Shown here: piece after piece, positions 1 through 9,109 of the stretch
How positions within the stretch are numbered: the stretch's first letter is position 1
Layout of the letters: each line of letters opens with the position of its first letter
Assembly (NCBI GenBank): GCA_003133065.1
Contig: PKZM01000135.1
Span: 1 to 36,382 of the forward strand
DNA length: 36,382 bases
Source: Acetobacteraceae bacterium
Lineage (GTDB): Bacteria; Pseudomonadota; Alphaproteobacteria; Acetobacterales; Acetobacteraceae
Reading direction: 5' to 3'
The notes under the pieces: generated by a model
What the model saw: the letters and a program-made list of their open reading frames with translations, nothing else
What the model was told of the DNA's origin: nothing
Databases searched by the model: none
Program-made: the position numbers and the translations under genes

Positions 1-374
1 TCGGGAAAGCCGAGTGGACGGCCATTCTTATAGAAAAAATATTCCTGTTCGAAGCCGAACCAAGCGCCGGGGTCATCCAGGATGGTTGCCCGGCCGTTGG
101 ACGGATGGGGTGTTTCGCCATCCGGCATCATCACTTCACACATGACGATGGCGCCGTTGAGGCGTTCGCTGTCCGGGTACACGGCAACCGGCTTGAGCAC
201 GCAGTCGGAGCTGCCGCCCTCGGCCTGCCGGGTTGAGCTGCCATCAAAGCCCCAGAAAGGCAGCTCGGCCAGGGTGGGGAAGTTGGTGAACTCCTTGATC
301 TGGGTCTTGCCGCGGATGTTCGGAACAGGCGTGTAGCCGTCGAGCCAGATGTATTCGAGTTTATATTTTGGCAT
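1..374 (-). CDS. glnII: Glutamine synthetase, GSII (eukaryotic-like) type, N-terminal part; runs off the window edge
   Basis: Minus-strand translation from ATG at 372-374: MPKYKLEYIWLDGYTPVPNIRGKTQIKEF...LPFWGFDGSSTRQAEGGSSDCVLKPVAVYPD...MCEVMMPDGETPHPSNGRATI...WFGFEQEYFFYKNGRPLGFP, typical of GSII. Frame is open to base 1 and absent from the supplied ORF list because it has no stop in the window. Confidence 0.93.
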   Translation of the reverse strand, partial: MPKYKLEYIWLDGYTPVPNIRGKTQIKEFTNFPTLAELPFWGFDGSSTRQAEGGSSDCVLKPVAVYPDSERLNGAIVMCEVMMPDGETPHPSNGRATILDDPGAWFGFEQEYFFYKNGRPLGFP

Positions 375-475
375 GCGGTGATCGTCTCGCGCGGTGCAAA
401 TGGGAGTAGAGGATCAGTGTCAGGCTGATAACCTCCTGTCCACACTTAGCATTTTTCGTGCCAGCGACGGGCACG

Positions 476-940
476 CTACCGCGGGATATCGGCAGCGGCG
501 GCACGTGGTAGGGCTTCGTTGATGATGTTGATCGCGGCCGCGATGTTACCGGCAGCGAGCGCGGCCCGGGCGCCATTTGTGGCGCGCACCAGAGGCCCGG
601 CATCCACTTGGCGTTCGCCGCCGTATGGGACGGAGCGATCCAATGCACGGGTTTCGGCGCGTTCCAGCGCTTCCTGCGCTTCGCCGGTGCGTCCGGCTTG
701 CAGCGAGGTGCGGGCGTCCAGCAGCAGCGTCTGGATATCGTCGCCCGCCGGCGGAGCGGGCAGGTTGGGGGCCAGTTCCGATGATGTGGTCTGGCTATTG
801 ATGTTGCTGGCGTTGTCGGACCGCGGCAGCGACATGCCGGTGCCAATGATGTTGCCAGGCCGCGCCCCATCGTTCGGCACAGGCTGCGCCGCCGCCGCTG
901 TAATGCCCAGTGCGAGTGCTATGGTCGTTGCTCTGAACAC
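476..940 (-). CDS. Small secreted hypothetical protein with signal peptide
   Basis: ORF 476..973, but the best start is GTG at 938-940 preceded by GGAGG; N-terminus (M)FRATTIALALGITAAAAQPV looks like a Sec signal peptide; Ala-rich helical C-terminus. Confidence 0.65.
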   Translation of the reverse strand: MFRATTIALALGITAAAAQPVPNDGARPGNIIGTGMSLPRSDNASNINSQTTSSELAPNLPAPPAGDDIQTLLLDARTSLQAGRTGEAQEALERAETRALDRSVPYGGERQVDAGPLVRATNGARAALAAGNIAAAINIINEALPRAAAADIPR

Positions 941-1014
941 GATATTCCTCCAGTCGGGCGCAAGCGGACACAAATTTCTTTTCTTCTTTTCTCAGAAGAG
1001 AAGAAAAAGAAAGG

Positions 1015-1051
1015 CCTTCTCTCTTCAAAGAAAGAAGCAAAGAACTTTTAG
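1015..1051 (-). repeat. Degenerate AT-rich palindromic repeat (copy 1)
   Basis: Reverse complement TAAAAGTTCTTTGCTTCTTTCTTTGAAGAGAGAAGG resembles the family consensus; next to another purine/pyrimidine hairpin at about 976-1011. Confidence 0.5.
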
Positions 1052-2319
1052 AATGTAGAATGGCCGAATATCGCGGTGAGGAGCGCGTAGGCGGCGCCGC
1101 CGACGAGGAAGCCGACGAGGGTGCCGTTCATGCGAACATATTGCAGGTCGCGGCCGACGCGCAGCTCGATCCGGTTTGTCAGGGTTGCGGTGTCCCACGA
1201 GGCAATGACATCGCCGATGAAAGCGGCAATTTGGGTTTGTGCGGCCGGCAGCAGCTTGGCCACCATGCGCTCCGCGGCGCGCTGGGCGCGGGCGCGGGCG
1301 GGTGGGTCGGTTGCCAGCATGTGCCCGAGGTTGCGGATAGCGCCTTCCAGCAGTGTGGCGGTGTGGCCGCTGGGCCGGGCCGCATCGGCCTCCAGCGCCA
1401 GCCTCAGGCGCGACCAGACATCCCACGACCACGCCTGAACCGTGTCGTGGCCAATCACGCGGCGTATGGCACGGCCGAGTTCAGCAGCCCGCGCTGGATC
1501 CTCCTCCATCATCTGAATCTCGCGCCTGATCCAGTGGTCAAAGGCCTCGCGGATTTCGGAACCGTCTGGGTCCATCTTGTCCATCTCAGCGTTCACGGTC
1601 GCCAACACGCGTGTGGCGACAGAGGCACCGATAGCCCAGCCAACCAGGCGGCCGCCTTGTTCGCGCACCCGATCCTCGATCATCCGGCGGAGCTGATCTT
1701 CCTTCTCCTGCATGCCGGTGCGCAACTTGGCTAGAATAAAGCCGAAAACCTCCTGATGACGGCCACCCTCCACCAGACCCCGCAGGGCACGGGCCACCAC
1801 CCGGCTGGCCATCGGGCTGCTCACCATGCGCGGCAGAAGCCGGCCCAGCACGCGGCGGGCGCGGCCGTCCTCGACGGTTGCGAGTATCCGGGGCAGGTAG
1901 CCGGCCAGGGTGACGGCAAGGGGTTTGACCAGTTCGTCATTGGCAAGGACAGTGCCGATGAGTTCCGGCACATCCAAACGCCCGAGCAGCCGGCTGACCT
2001 CCCCTTCTGTCACCACGTGCCGGGCGAAGAAGCGACCCAGCGCTTGGCCAAGTCTGACTTTCTCGTTCGGGATGATCGCGGTGTGGGGGATCGGCAGGCC
2101 CAGCGGATGGCGAAATAGCGCCGTGACCGCGAACCAATCTGCCAGGCCGCCGACGAAACCCGCCTTGGCACTCGCCTGCAGCAGCTCCGTCCAGGTGTTG
2201 TGCGGCAGGTAGAAGCTGCCAATGGTCAGGGCCGCCATCAGCACCAGCAGGAACGTCGCGAAGGCGCGATAGCGCGCCAGCGTGCGTCGGGCGGCGTGGT
2301 CCGGGTCGGGCTGGCTCAT
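1048..2319 (-). CDS. DUF445 family membrane protein
   Basis: ORF 1048..2385; internal start MSQPDPDHAARR at 2319 preferred. Sequence ...FYLPHNTWTELLQASAKAGFVGGLADWFAVTALFRHPLGLPIPHTAIIPNEKVRLGQALGRFF is characteristic of DUF445. Confidence 0.9.
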   Translation of the reverse strand: MSQPDPDHAARRTLARYRAFATFLLVLMAALTIGSFYLPHNTWTELLQASAKAGFVGGLADWFAVTALFRHPLGLPIPHTAIIPNEKVRLGQALGRFFARHVVTEGEVSRLLGRLDVPELIGTVLANDELVKPLAVTLAGYLPRILATVEDGRARRVLGRLLPRMVSSPMASRVVARALRGLVEGGRHQEVFGFILAKLRTGMQEKEDQLRRMIEDRVREQGGRLVGWAIGASVATRVLATVNAEMDKMDPDGSEIREAFDHWIRREIQMMEEDPARAAELGRAIRRVIGHDTVQAWSWDVWSRLRLALEADAARPSGHTATLLEGAIRNLGHMLATDPPARARAQRAAERMVAKLLPAAQTQIAAFIGDVIASWDTATLTNRIELRVGRDLQYVRMNGTLVGFLVGGAAYALLTAIFGHSTF

Positions 2320-2356
2320 TGGGTGTGTGGTGTCGACGTGGATTGGGTTATCCGGC

Positions 2357-2686
2357 TCACCGATGACAGGCGAACGCCTCGGCAAAGGCCCGGGTGGTGA
2401 GCAGGCCGGCCTTCAGCTGCAGTTTTTCGGGATGGTCGTGGAGGAATTTGATCAAGACGTCGCGCAGCTGGGTGCCGGTTACGGCAACCGGGATGCAGGC
2501 GATCGCATGCGCCTGGCCCTCAGCCGCGATCGCGTCGGCGACGCCCGATATATAGGCATCGCAGTTCACGGGCACCTTGGCCGTGCAGAAGCCGAGCAAC
2601 TTGCTGCCGCTTACGTTGGATTCACGCTGGGCCTGCGCATTGCCGCAGATGAACGCCAGGGCGGCAGCCAGAAGAAGACGCTTCAT
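2357..2686 (-). CDS. Rap1a/Tai-like small secreted protein
   Basis: 109 aa; signal peptide [19 protein letters not shown], then SKLLGFCTA...CDAYISGVADA...AIACIP...QLRDVLIKFLHDHPE, resembling the Rap1a/Tai family. Confidence 0.7.
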   Translation of the reverse strand: MKRLLLAAALAFICGNAQAQRESNVSGSKLLGFCTAKVPVNCDAYISGVADAIAAEGQAHAIACIPVAVTGTQLRDVLIKFLHDHPEKLQLKAGLLTTRAFAEAFACHR

Positions 2687-2925
2687 ACAAGGATCTCCAC
2701 GGTAAAACGCTCGATCACCATGTTTGCCAGGAGGCGGCGGGCCATGTCAGTTGCTTGTACGCGCGCTGTTTCGGGGTCGCTTTCGGCCAGATCCAGTTCG
2801 ATTACCTTTCCTGCCCGCACCTCGCCCACGCCCGCAAACCCCAGATTATGCAGGGCCTGGCCGATCGCGCGGCCCTGCGGATCCAGCACACCATCCTTCA
2901 GCATGACCCTGACGACCGCCTTCAC
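2683..2925 (-). CDS. purS: Phosphoribosylformylglycinamidine synthase subunit PurS
   Basis: 80 aa [46 protein letters not shown], PurS signature; overlaps purC by 4 bp. Confidence 0.95.
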   Translation of the reverse strand: MKAVVRVMLKDGVLDPQGRAIGQALHNLGFAGVGEVRAGKVIELDLAESDPETARVQATDMARRLLANMVIERFTVEILV

Positions 2926-3686
2926 TGCATCAACTCCGGCCCCTTCATGTCACGCATACCAGCTTCCGGGAGGATGCCGAGCCGCTTGGCGACCTCCTGA
3001 TAGGCTTCCTCGACCTTGCCGAGATCACGGCGAAAGCGGTCCTTGTCCATCTTCTCGTTGGTGCGAACGTCCCACAGGCGGCAATTATCCGGGCTGATTT
3101 CGTCGGCGAGCACGATACGCATGTCCTCGCCCTCCCACAGCCGGCCAAATTCCAGCTTGAAGTCGACCAGGGTGATCCCGACGCCGAGGAAGAGACCGGT
3201 CAGAAAGTCGTTCGTGCGCAACGTCATGGCGACGATGTCGTCCATATCCATCGTGTTGGCCCAGCCGAAGGCAGTGATGTGTTCTTCCGCCACGATGGGA
3301 TCGCCCAGAGCGTCGTTCTTATAATAGTACTCGATAATGCTGCGGGGCAGGCGGGTGCCTTCGGGGATGCCCAGGCGCGTGCAGATGGAGCCGGCCGCCA
3401 CGTTGCGCACAACCACTTCCAGCGGGATGATCTCAACCTCGCGGATCAGTTGCTCGCGCATATTGAGCCGGCGGACAAAGTGGTTGGGGATGCCAACCTC
3501 GGCCAGACGCAGCATCAAATACTCGCTGATGCGGTTGTTCAATACGCCCTTGCCGGTGATGATACCCTTTTTGGTGCCATTGCCCGCAGTTGCGTCGTCC
3601 TTGAAATACTGAACGAGGGTCCCTGGCTCCGGACCCTCGAATAGAATCTTCGCCTTGCCCTCGTAGAGTTGGCGCCGCCTGGCCAT
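2922..3686 (-). CDS. purC: Phosphoribosylaminoimidazole-succinocarboxamide synthase
   Basis: [50 protein letters not shown]...VDFKLEFGR...[14 protein letters not shown], PurC motifs; start [10 protein letters not shown] within the longer ORF. Confidence 0.97.
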   Translation of the reverse strand: MARRRQLYEGKAKILFEGPEPGTLVQYFKDDATAGNGTKKGIITGKGVLNNRISEYLMLRLAEVGIPNHFVRRLNMREQLIREVEIIPLEVVVRNVAAGSICTRLGIPEGTRLPRSIIEYYYKNDALGDPIVAEEHITAFGWANTMDMDDIVAMTLRTNDFLTGLFLGVGITLVDFKLEFGRLWEGEDMRIVLADEISPDNCRLWDVRTNEKMDKDRFRRDLGKVEEAYQEVAKRLGILPEAGMRDMKGPELMQ

Positions 3687-3770
3687 CGTCGAATCCTCCA
3701 CAAGCGCCGCCTATAGCAGCAAAGGCGGCTGTTGCCATGCCCTGGGGTTTGGGGGTGTGAGCTGCGGAAG

Positions 3771-3943
3771 GGCCTAGGCCAGGGGGCTTTGCCGCCTGGC
3801 CGCCCGTCACGCGTTAGCGTACGTTCGCACGACGGGGTCTGAGGCACCAAGCCCCCCTACGCTCCAGCAACGCCGAGTGCTCGGGTATGGGGCCTTCCGA
3901 CCTCAGCGGGGGGCCAGGGGGGCAGCGCCCCCAGGCCTAGCCT
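3771..3943. repeat. MITE-like unit bounded by GC-rich palindromic inverted ends
   Basis: Left end GGCCTAGGCCAGGGGGCTTTGCCGCCTGGCC; reverse complement of right end GGCTAGGCCTGGGGGCGCTGCCCCCCTGGCC. The two match closely and each is itself a hairpin. Confidence 0.55.
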
Positions 3944-4001
3944 CTCCGCGGTTGACACCCTACCCCGAGCATGGCAACAGCCCGCCTCCGTTGGTAGCCG
4001 T

Positions 4002-4088
4002 GCCCCGGTGGCGGAATTGGTAGACGCGCAGGTTTCAGGTATCTGTGATCGCAAGGTTGTGGAAGTTCGAGTCTTCTCCGGGGCACCA
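4002..4088 (+). tRNA. tRNA-Leu (anticodon CAG)
   Basis: GCCCCGG/CCGGGGC acceptor stem, D-arm, anticodon stem CAGGT-TTCAGGT-ATCTG, long variable arm, T-arm GGAAG-TTCGAGT-CTTCT, encoded CCA at 4086-4088. Confidence 0.96.
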
Positions 4089-4110
4089 CCGACGACGTTA
4101 AGAGCAATAT

Positions 4111-4812
4111 ATGGCTGTTCTGTTCAATCCTCCCCTGGTTGACGGAAAATTGGGGGACACGGTTCTGGGCGACAAGGCTGCGCCGCTGCATCTCTACCGC
4201 GACGATCTTCCGCCCGATCTCGATCTGGGTACAGTGATTGCTGTCGATACCGAAACGATGGGGCTGAATCCGCATCGTGATCGGCTCTGTCTAGTACAGA
4301 TATCCTCTGGCGATGGTTCGGCACATTTGGTGCAGTTGATCCCGGTCTCTCTGGGCGGCCGCGGCTATGATTGCCCGAACCTGAAGCGTCTGATGGCGGA
4401 TACTACGGTGACGAAGCTGATGCATTTCGCTCGCTTCGATGTGGCGGTGCTGCAGCGTAATTTGGGTATTACTGTCGCGCCGGTGAAGTGCACCAAGATC
4501 GCCGCAAAGCTTGTGCGTACTTTTACCGACCGACATGGTCTGCGCGATTTGTGTCGCGAGCTGCTGGGGGTGGAGATATCCAAGCAGCAGCAGACGTCGG
4601 ATTGGGGGGCGGCGGATTTGAGCCCGGAACAGATCAGCTATGCGGCCTCCGATGTCTTGCATCTGCATGCGTTGTGGGCGCGGCTGGAGGCCTTGCTCAT
4701 CCGGGAGGACCGGCTTGATTTGGCTGAGGCATGCTTTCGCTTCCTTCCGGCCCGTACCCGCCTGGATTTATTGGGATATGAGGAGCCCGACATCTTCGCG
4801 CACCGCGCCTGA
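4111..4812 (+). CDS. rnd: Ribonuclease D-like 3'-5' exonuclease (catalytic domain only)
   Basis: VIAVDTETMGLNPHRDRLCLVQIS, KLMHFARFDVAVL, TDRHGLRDLCRELLGVEISKQQQTSDWGAADLSPEQISYAASDVLHL: DEDD exonuclease motifs; 233 aa leaves no room for HRDC domains. Confidence 0.92.
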   Translation: MAVLFNPPLVDGKLGDTVLGDKAAPLHLYRDDLPPDLDLGTVIAVDTETMGLNPHRDRLCLVQISSGDGSAHLVQLIPVSLGGRGYDCPNLKRLMADTTVTKLMHFARFDVAVLQRNLGITVAPVKCTKIAAKLVRTFTDRHGLRDLCRELLGVEISKQQQTSDWGAADLSPEQISYAASDVLHLHALWARLEALLIREDRLDLAEACFRFLPARTRLDLLGYEEPDIFAHRA

Positions 4813-4999
4813 GAGCAGCGCCTGCATCACGAATTGCTACACTCGGTGACATTGGGCTGATTGACCCGCTCTGAGGCAGCACCCATACAAGATATGGAAT
4901 TGCCGAGGACGACTGCACTGCAACAGCCTTCACCCACCGGGCTGACGGTCGCAAGAAGCCCTAACATCCTCGGTCCGGCAGCGCAGGTGTAGTGCGCCG

Positions 5000-5584
5000 A
5001 TGTCGGGTCTTGATAGGCGGGCGGTCGTGCGGATCGCCAAGTATGGACTTCCCCTGGCGGCCTTGGGCTTGCTCTCGAGCATCGCGCTATGGCCAGAATT
5101 GACGCGCACGGTGGAGAATGGTCGTGTGACCTGGCACCGCTTGACGATGACGACGAATGGGGCGGGCTTGATGATGCGTCCTCGCTATCATGGCCTCGAT
5201 GGTCGTGAGCGGCCCTACACCGTCTCGGCCGACACGGCAGAGCGGGCCGGGCCTAGCCGGGTGAACCTCTCGATGCCGGTCGGTGATGTGACATTGCAGA
5301 ACGGGACGTGGCTTTTGCTGAAGGCCAAAAAGGGCGTGTTCATGCAGCATAGCAACGAACTGGATCTGGACGGCTCCGTCTGGCTCTACCGGCAGGATGG
5401 CACCACCATGGCCGCAGCAACTGCGACGATGAACCTCAAGCTGGGGGCCGCGACCAGCAACGATTACACCCATGCGGAGGGGCCATTCGGCACGCTGGAC
5501 GCGGAGGGCTTCACGCTGGCGGACAAGGGCGCGGTGATCCAATTCCATGGACCGGCGAAACTGGTGCTGAATGGCGCCCATTAG
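5000..5584 (+). CDS. lptC: LPS export ABC transporter periplasmic protein LptC
   Basis: N-terminal TM then a LptC-like domain (MTTNGAGLMMRPRYHGLDGRERPYTVSADTAE...); first gene of an lptC-lptA-lptB run. Confidence 0.88.
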   Translation: MSGLDRRAVVRIAKYGLPLAALGLLSSIALWPELTRTVENGRVTWHRLTMTTNGAGLMMRPRYHGLDGRERPYTVSADTAERAGPSRVNLSMPVGDVTLQNGTWLLLKAKKGVFMQHSNELDLDGSVWLYRQDGTTMAAATATMNLKLGAATSNDYTHAEGPFGTLDAEGFTLADKGAVIQFHGPAKLVLNGAH

Positions 5585-6599
5585 ACACGCGGCGGTGCTG
5601 GCTGCAGGACTCGCTATCGTGCCGGTTGTGGCATGTGCTCAAGGCATTGATCTGTCGCATGGTGGCCCGGTGACGGTGACTGCAGCCGGTGGGATCGATT
5701 GGGACCAGAATGCCCAAACCGTGACGGCGCATGACGATGCCCGGGCTGTGCGCGGCGACGATACGGTAACGGCCGACGTGCTGATCGCGCATTACCGCAA
5801 GAAGGCGGGCAGCCTTCCCGCGGCGGCCGATCCGGCTCGCAGGCCCGCCCCACCGGCTGCGGGGCCGGCCGTGGCTGGGTCACCGCCCGCCTCGGGTGAA
5901 CCGGCCGACGCGGGCAACAACGAGATCTACCGGCTGAACGCCGAAGGCCACGTTCATATGTTCACGCCCACCGACCAGGCATGGGGAGACCATGCAATCT
6001 ACGACATGGATCAGGCCGTGCTGGTGCTGACAGGCAAAAATTTGCGCTTGACCACCCCGAAGGATGTACTGACAGCCCGCGACGCGATGGAATATTGGTC
6101 TGTGAAGCACATGGCGGTGGCCCGCGGCGATGCCACCGCCACCAGTGATGACGGGCGCCGCATCACGGCGGACACGCTTGTCGGCTATACGGTGGACCCC
6201 AATGCGCCCCCGGCTGCTGGCAAGCCGGCCGCCGCTCCTGCGGCCAAGGCTGCTAAACCTCGGCAGGCGGACTCGCCGGGCAAGTTGCAGCGGGTGGAGG
6301 CGTATGGTCATGTGGTGGTGCGCACGCCGACCGAAATCGTCACAGGCGATCGCGGTGTATATTTGCCGGACACCGGCCTGGCCCGTGTGGTGGGCCATGT
6401 TCACATCACGCGCGGGGAAAATCAGTTGAACGGTGCGGCGGCCATCGTCAACATGAAGACGGGGCTGGCGACGATGACCCAGGTTCCTGGCGCCCGCGTG
6501 CGAGGGCTGGTTGTTCCGAATGGTTCCGGCGGTTCGGGCGCCGCGACGTCGGCGGGAGGGTCCCGCAAGGCTGCCACGCAGGAGAAGGCCCAGCCATGA
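5571..6599 (+). CDS. lptA: LptA/OstA-like LPS transport periplasmic protein with Ala/Pro-rich insertions
   Basis: Signal peptide, OstA repeats (GGIDWDQNAQTVTAHDDARAVRGDDTVTADVLIAHY; VEAYGHVVVRTPTEIVTGDRGVYLPDTGLARVVGHVHITRGENQLNGAAAIVNMKTG); overlaps lptC by 14 bp. Confidence 0.9.
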   Translation: MAPIRHAAVLAAGLAIVPVVACAQGIDLSHGGPVTVTAAGGIDWDQNAQTVTAHDDARAVRGDDTVTADVLIAHYRKKAGSLPAAADPARRPAPPAAGPAVAGSPPASGEPADAGNNEIYRLNAEGHVHMFTPTDQAWGDHAIYDMDQAVLVLTGKNLRLTTPKDVLTARDAMEYWSVKHMAVARGDATATSDDGRRITADTLVGYTVDPNAPPAAGKPAAAPAAKAAKPRQADSPGKLQRVEAYGHVVVRTPTEIVTGDRGVYLPDTGLARVVGHVHITRGENQLNGAAAIVNMKTGLATMTQVPGARVRGLVVPNGSGGSGAATSAGGSRKAATQEKAQP

Positions 6600-7390
6600 C
6601 TGTAGAAACCGCTGTCAGACCGGTCCGTGCCGATATCGCCCGCGACGGATTGCGGGTAATTCCCGGCGCGAGCGGGCTCATCGCCAGTGGTGTCGGCAAG
6701 ACTTACAAGAAGCGGCCGGTAGTACGGAACGTTTCGGTGCAGGTGCGCCGGGGCGAGGCGGTAGGGCTGCTCGGCCCGAACGGTGCGGGCAAGACGACCA
6801 CTTTCTATATGATCGTGGGCCTGGTTCGTCCGGATACCGGCTCAATCACCCTCGATGGCACCGACATCACCATGTTGCCGATGTACCGGCGTGCGCGGAT
6901 GGGGATCGGCTATCTCCCTCAAGAGGCCAGTGTATTTCGCGGTCTTAATGTCGAGCAGAACATCATGGCCGCTCTGGAGGTGGTGGAACCCGACCCCGAT
7001 GCACGTGATCAGGCCTGTGATGCCCTCCTCGGTGAATTCGGCATTGGACATCTTCGCCGCACGCCAGCGCTAGCACTTTCCGGCGGTGAGCGCCGGCGTG
7101 TGGAAATTGCCCGGGCGCTCGCAACGCAGCCTAGCTATATTCTTCTCGATGAACCTCTAGCCGGCATCGATCCCATCGCCGTGGGCGAAATTCGTGATCT
7201 GGTTCGCCACCTTAAACATCGCGGCCTGGGCGTGCTGATCACCGACCATAATGTCCGCGAGACGCTGGAGATTATTGATCGCGCCTATATCATGCATGAT
7301 GGCCAGGTGCTGATGGAGGGTGCGCCGCAGGAGGTTGTCGCCCACGCTGATGTCCGCCGGGTCTACCTCGGCGAGCGCTTTTCAATGTAG
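6596..7390 (+). CDS. lptB: LPS export ABC transporter ATP-binding protein LptB
   Basis: Walker A GPNGAGKTT, signature LSGGERRRVEIARALA, Walker B YILLDEPLAGIDPIAV; ATGA overlap with lptA. Confidence 0.96.
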   Translation: MTVETAVRPVRADIARDGLRVIPGASGLIASGVGKTYKKRPVVRNVSVQVRRGEAVGLLGPNGAGKTTTFYMIVGLVRPDTGSITLDGTDITMLPMYRRARMGIGYLPQEASVFRGLNVEQNIMAALEVVEPDPDARDQACDALLGEFGIGHLRRTPALALSGGERRRVEIARALATQPSYILLDEPLAGIDPIAVGEIRDLVRHLKHRGLGVLITDHNVRETLEIIDRAYIMHDGQVLMEGAPQEVVAHADVRRVYLGERFSM

Positions 7391-7436
7391 CAGCGTCCGG
7401 CTCCGTGGGTGTCGCCCTATTGACAAAACCCTAGGG

Positions 7437-7473
7437 ACAAAAGTTCTTTTGGTTCTTTTTTTCAAAAAAGAAC
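7437..7473 (+). repeat. AT-rich palindromic intergenic repeat (copy 2), terminator-like
   Basis: ACAAAAGTTCTTTTGGTTCTTTTTTTCAAAAAAGAAC between lptB and rpoN. Confidence 0.8.
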
Positions 7474-7539
7474 ATCTTCCTTCGTCCCCCTCACAATGGA
7501 CTCTTTCTTGCTTGGCGATTCGCGCTAAGGTCGGTCCCA

Positions 7540-9030
7540 ATGTCGCTCGGCCCTCGCCTCGAATTCCGGCAATCGCAGTCGCTGGTCATGACGCCCCAGT
7601 TGCGTCAGGCCATCAAGCTGCTGCAATTTTCCAATCTGGAGGTGGCAGCCTTCGTGGAGGAGGAGCTGGAGCGCAACCCGCTGCTCGAGCATGATGAGCG
7701 GCCTGAGATTGTCGGCGAACGTCCGGCACCAGACCAGCAGGATCGCCCGCAGGAGAGCGCGGATAGTGCTGATTTGGTGGCTGCCTCCTCTATGCCGGAT
7801 GCCGGCGAGGGACCGCTCGATGCTGAGTTCGATGGCTATGAGGCGCTGGGCCCTGCTGATGGCCTGAGCATGCCATCGAGTGCGTCCGGCAGCGGCGGCT
7901 CACAGAGTTTCGAGACAGATGATCGCGGGCTTGAAGACATTCTGGAGACGCGGGTGTCGTTGCGTGAGCATCTGGGTGAACAGTTGCGGCTTGCTTTCGC
8001 GGAGCGTGTCGATAGGTTGATCGGTGCGCATCTCATCGCGTTGCTGGAGCCGTCGGGCCGGCTCAGTGTGGAGAGCGAGGTGATCGCCCAGCTCCTGGGT
8101 GCCGATGGCGTGCGCGTGGAGCATGTGCGCCAGCGAATGATGGCGTTCGATCCCGTTGGCATGTTTGCTCGCACGCTGCCCGAGTGTTTGGCAGCACAAT
8201 TGCGCGAACGGAACCGGCTGGATCCCTGCATGGTTGCCCTGTTGGAGAACCTTGATCATCTCGGCCGCCGGGACATGAAGGTTCTGATGGCGGTTTGCCG
8301 TGTCGATTGGGACGATCTGCAGCAGATGATCGCCGAGATTCGCGCGCTGGACCCCAAGCCGGGCGCCAATTGGGATGTGGCGGCGCTGCAGCCGGTGATT
8401 CCGGATGTTCTGATGCGCGCAGCGCCGGGCGGCGACTGGATCCTCGAGCTGAACCCAGAGACCATCCCGCGCGTCCTGGTCAACGAGGCGTTTTATGCGC
8501 GCGTGAGCAAGAGCGCCGAGCGAGAGGCGAAAAGTTTTCTCACCGAGCGACTGGCGACCGCGAATTGGCTGGTGAAATCGCTGCAGCAGCGGGCGCAGAC
8601 CATCCTGAAGGTGGCGAGCGAGATTGTCCGTCGGCAGGACGGGTTTTTCCGGCATGGCGTGAGCCATTTACGGCCGCTGATCCTGCGCGACATCGCCGAC
8701 GTGGTGAGCCTGCACGAGAGCACGGTCAGCCGTGTTACGGCGAATAAGTATATTGCGACGCCGCGTGGCATCTTCGAGCTCAAGTATTTCTTCACGACAG
8801 CTATCGCAGGATCGGGGGGCGAGAATCATAGTGCGGAGGCGGTGCGCCACAGAATCAGGGCGATGGTGGGGGCCGAAGCACCCGACGATGTGTTGTCCGA
8901 CGACGCGATCGTGGCAACACTTCGGCGGGAGGGCGTAGACATCGCCCGCCGAACGGTGGCCAAATACCGCGAGGCGTTGCGCATTCCCAGCTCCGTGCAG
9001 CGCAAGCGGGAAAAGGCTTTGATGTCCTGA
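7540..9030 (+). CDS. rpoN: RNA polymerase sigma-54 factor
   Basis: N-terminal Gln-rich region I LEFRQSQSLVMTPQLRQAIKLLQFSNLEVAAFVEEELERNPLLE; central LRPLILRDIADVVSLHESTVSRVTANKYIATPRGIFELKYFFTTAI; RpoN-box-like IARRTVAKYREALRIPSSVQRK. Confidence 0.97.
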   Translation: MSLGPRLEFRQSQSLVMTPQLRQAIKLLQFSNLEVAAFVEEELERNPLLEHDERPEIVGERPAPDQQDRPQESADSADLVAASSMPDAGEGPLDAEFDGYEALGPADGLSMPSSASGSGGSQSFETDDRGLEDILETRVSLREHLGEQLRLAFAERVDRLIGAHLIALLEPSGRLSVESEVIAQLLGADGVRVEHVRQRMMAFDPVGMFARTLPECLAAQLRERNRLDPCMVALLENLDHLGRRDMKVLMAVCRVDWDDLQQMIAEIRALDPKPGANWDVAALQPVIPDVLMRAAPGGDWILELNPETIPRVLVNEAFYARVSKSAEREAKSFLTERLATANWLVKSLQQRAQTILKVASEIVRRQDGFFRHGVSHLRPLILRDIADVVSLHESTVSRVTANKYIATPRGIFELKYFFTTAIAGSGGENHSAEAVRHRIRAMVGAEAPDDVLSDDAIVATLRREGVDIARRTVAKYREALRIPSSVQRKREKALMS

Positions 9031-9109
9031 ACGGGTGCGACGACGTTTTGGTGCCCACAGGCTGACCGCCCTGACAACCGCATGAAAAAGTTGGTGAAAG
9101 GTTGGCCTT

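Noticed and set aside
7900-8667. 255-aa minus-strand ORF opposite rpoN
   Set aside because: Shadow frame of rpoN; no recognisable family.
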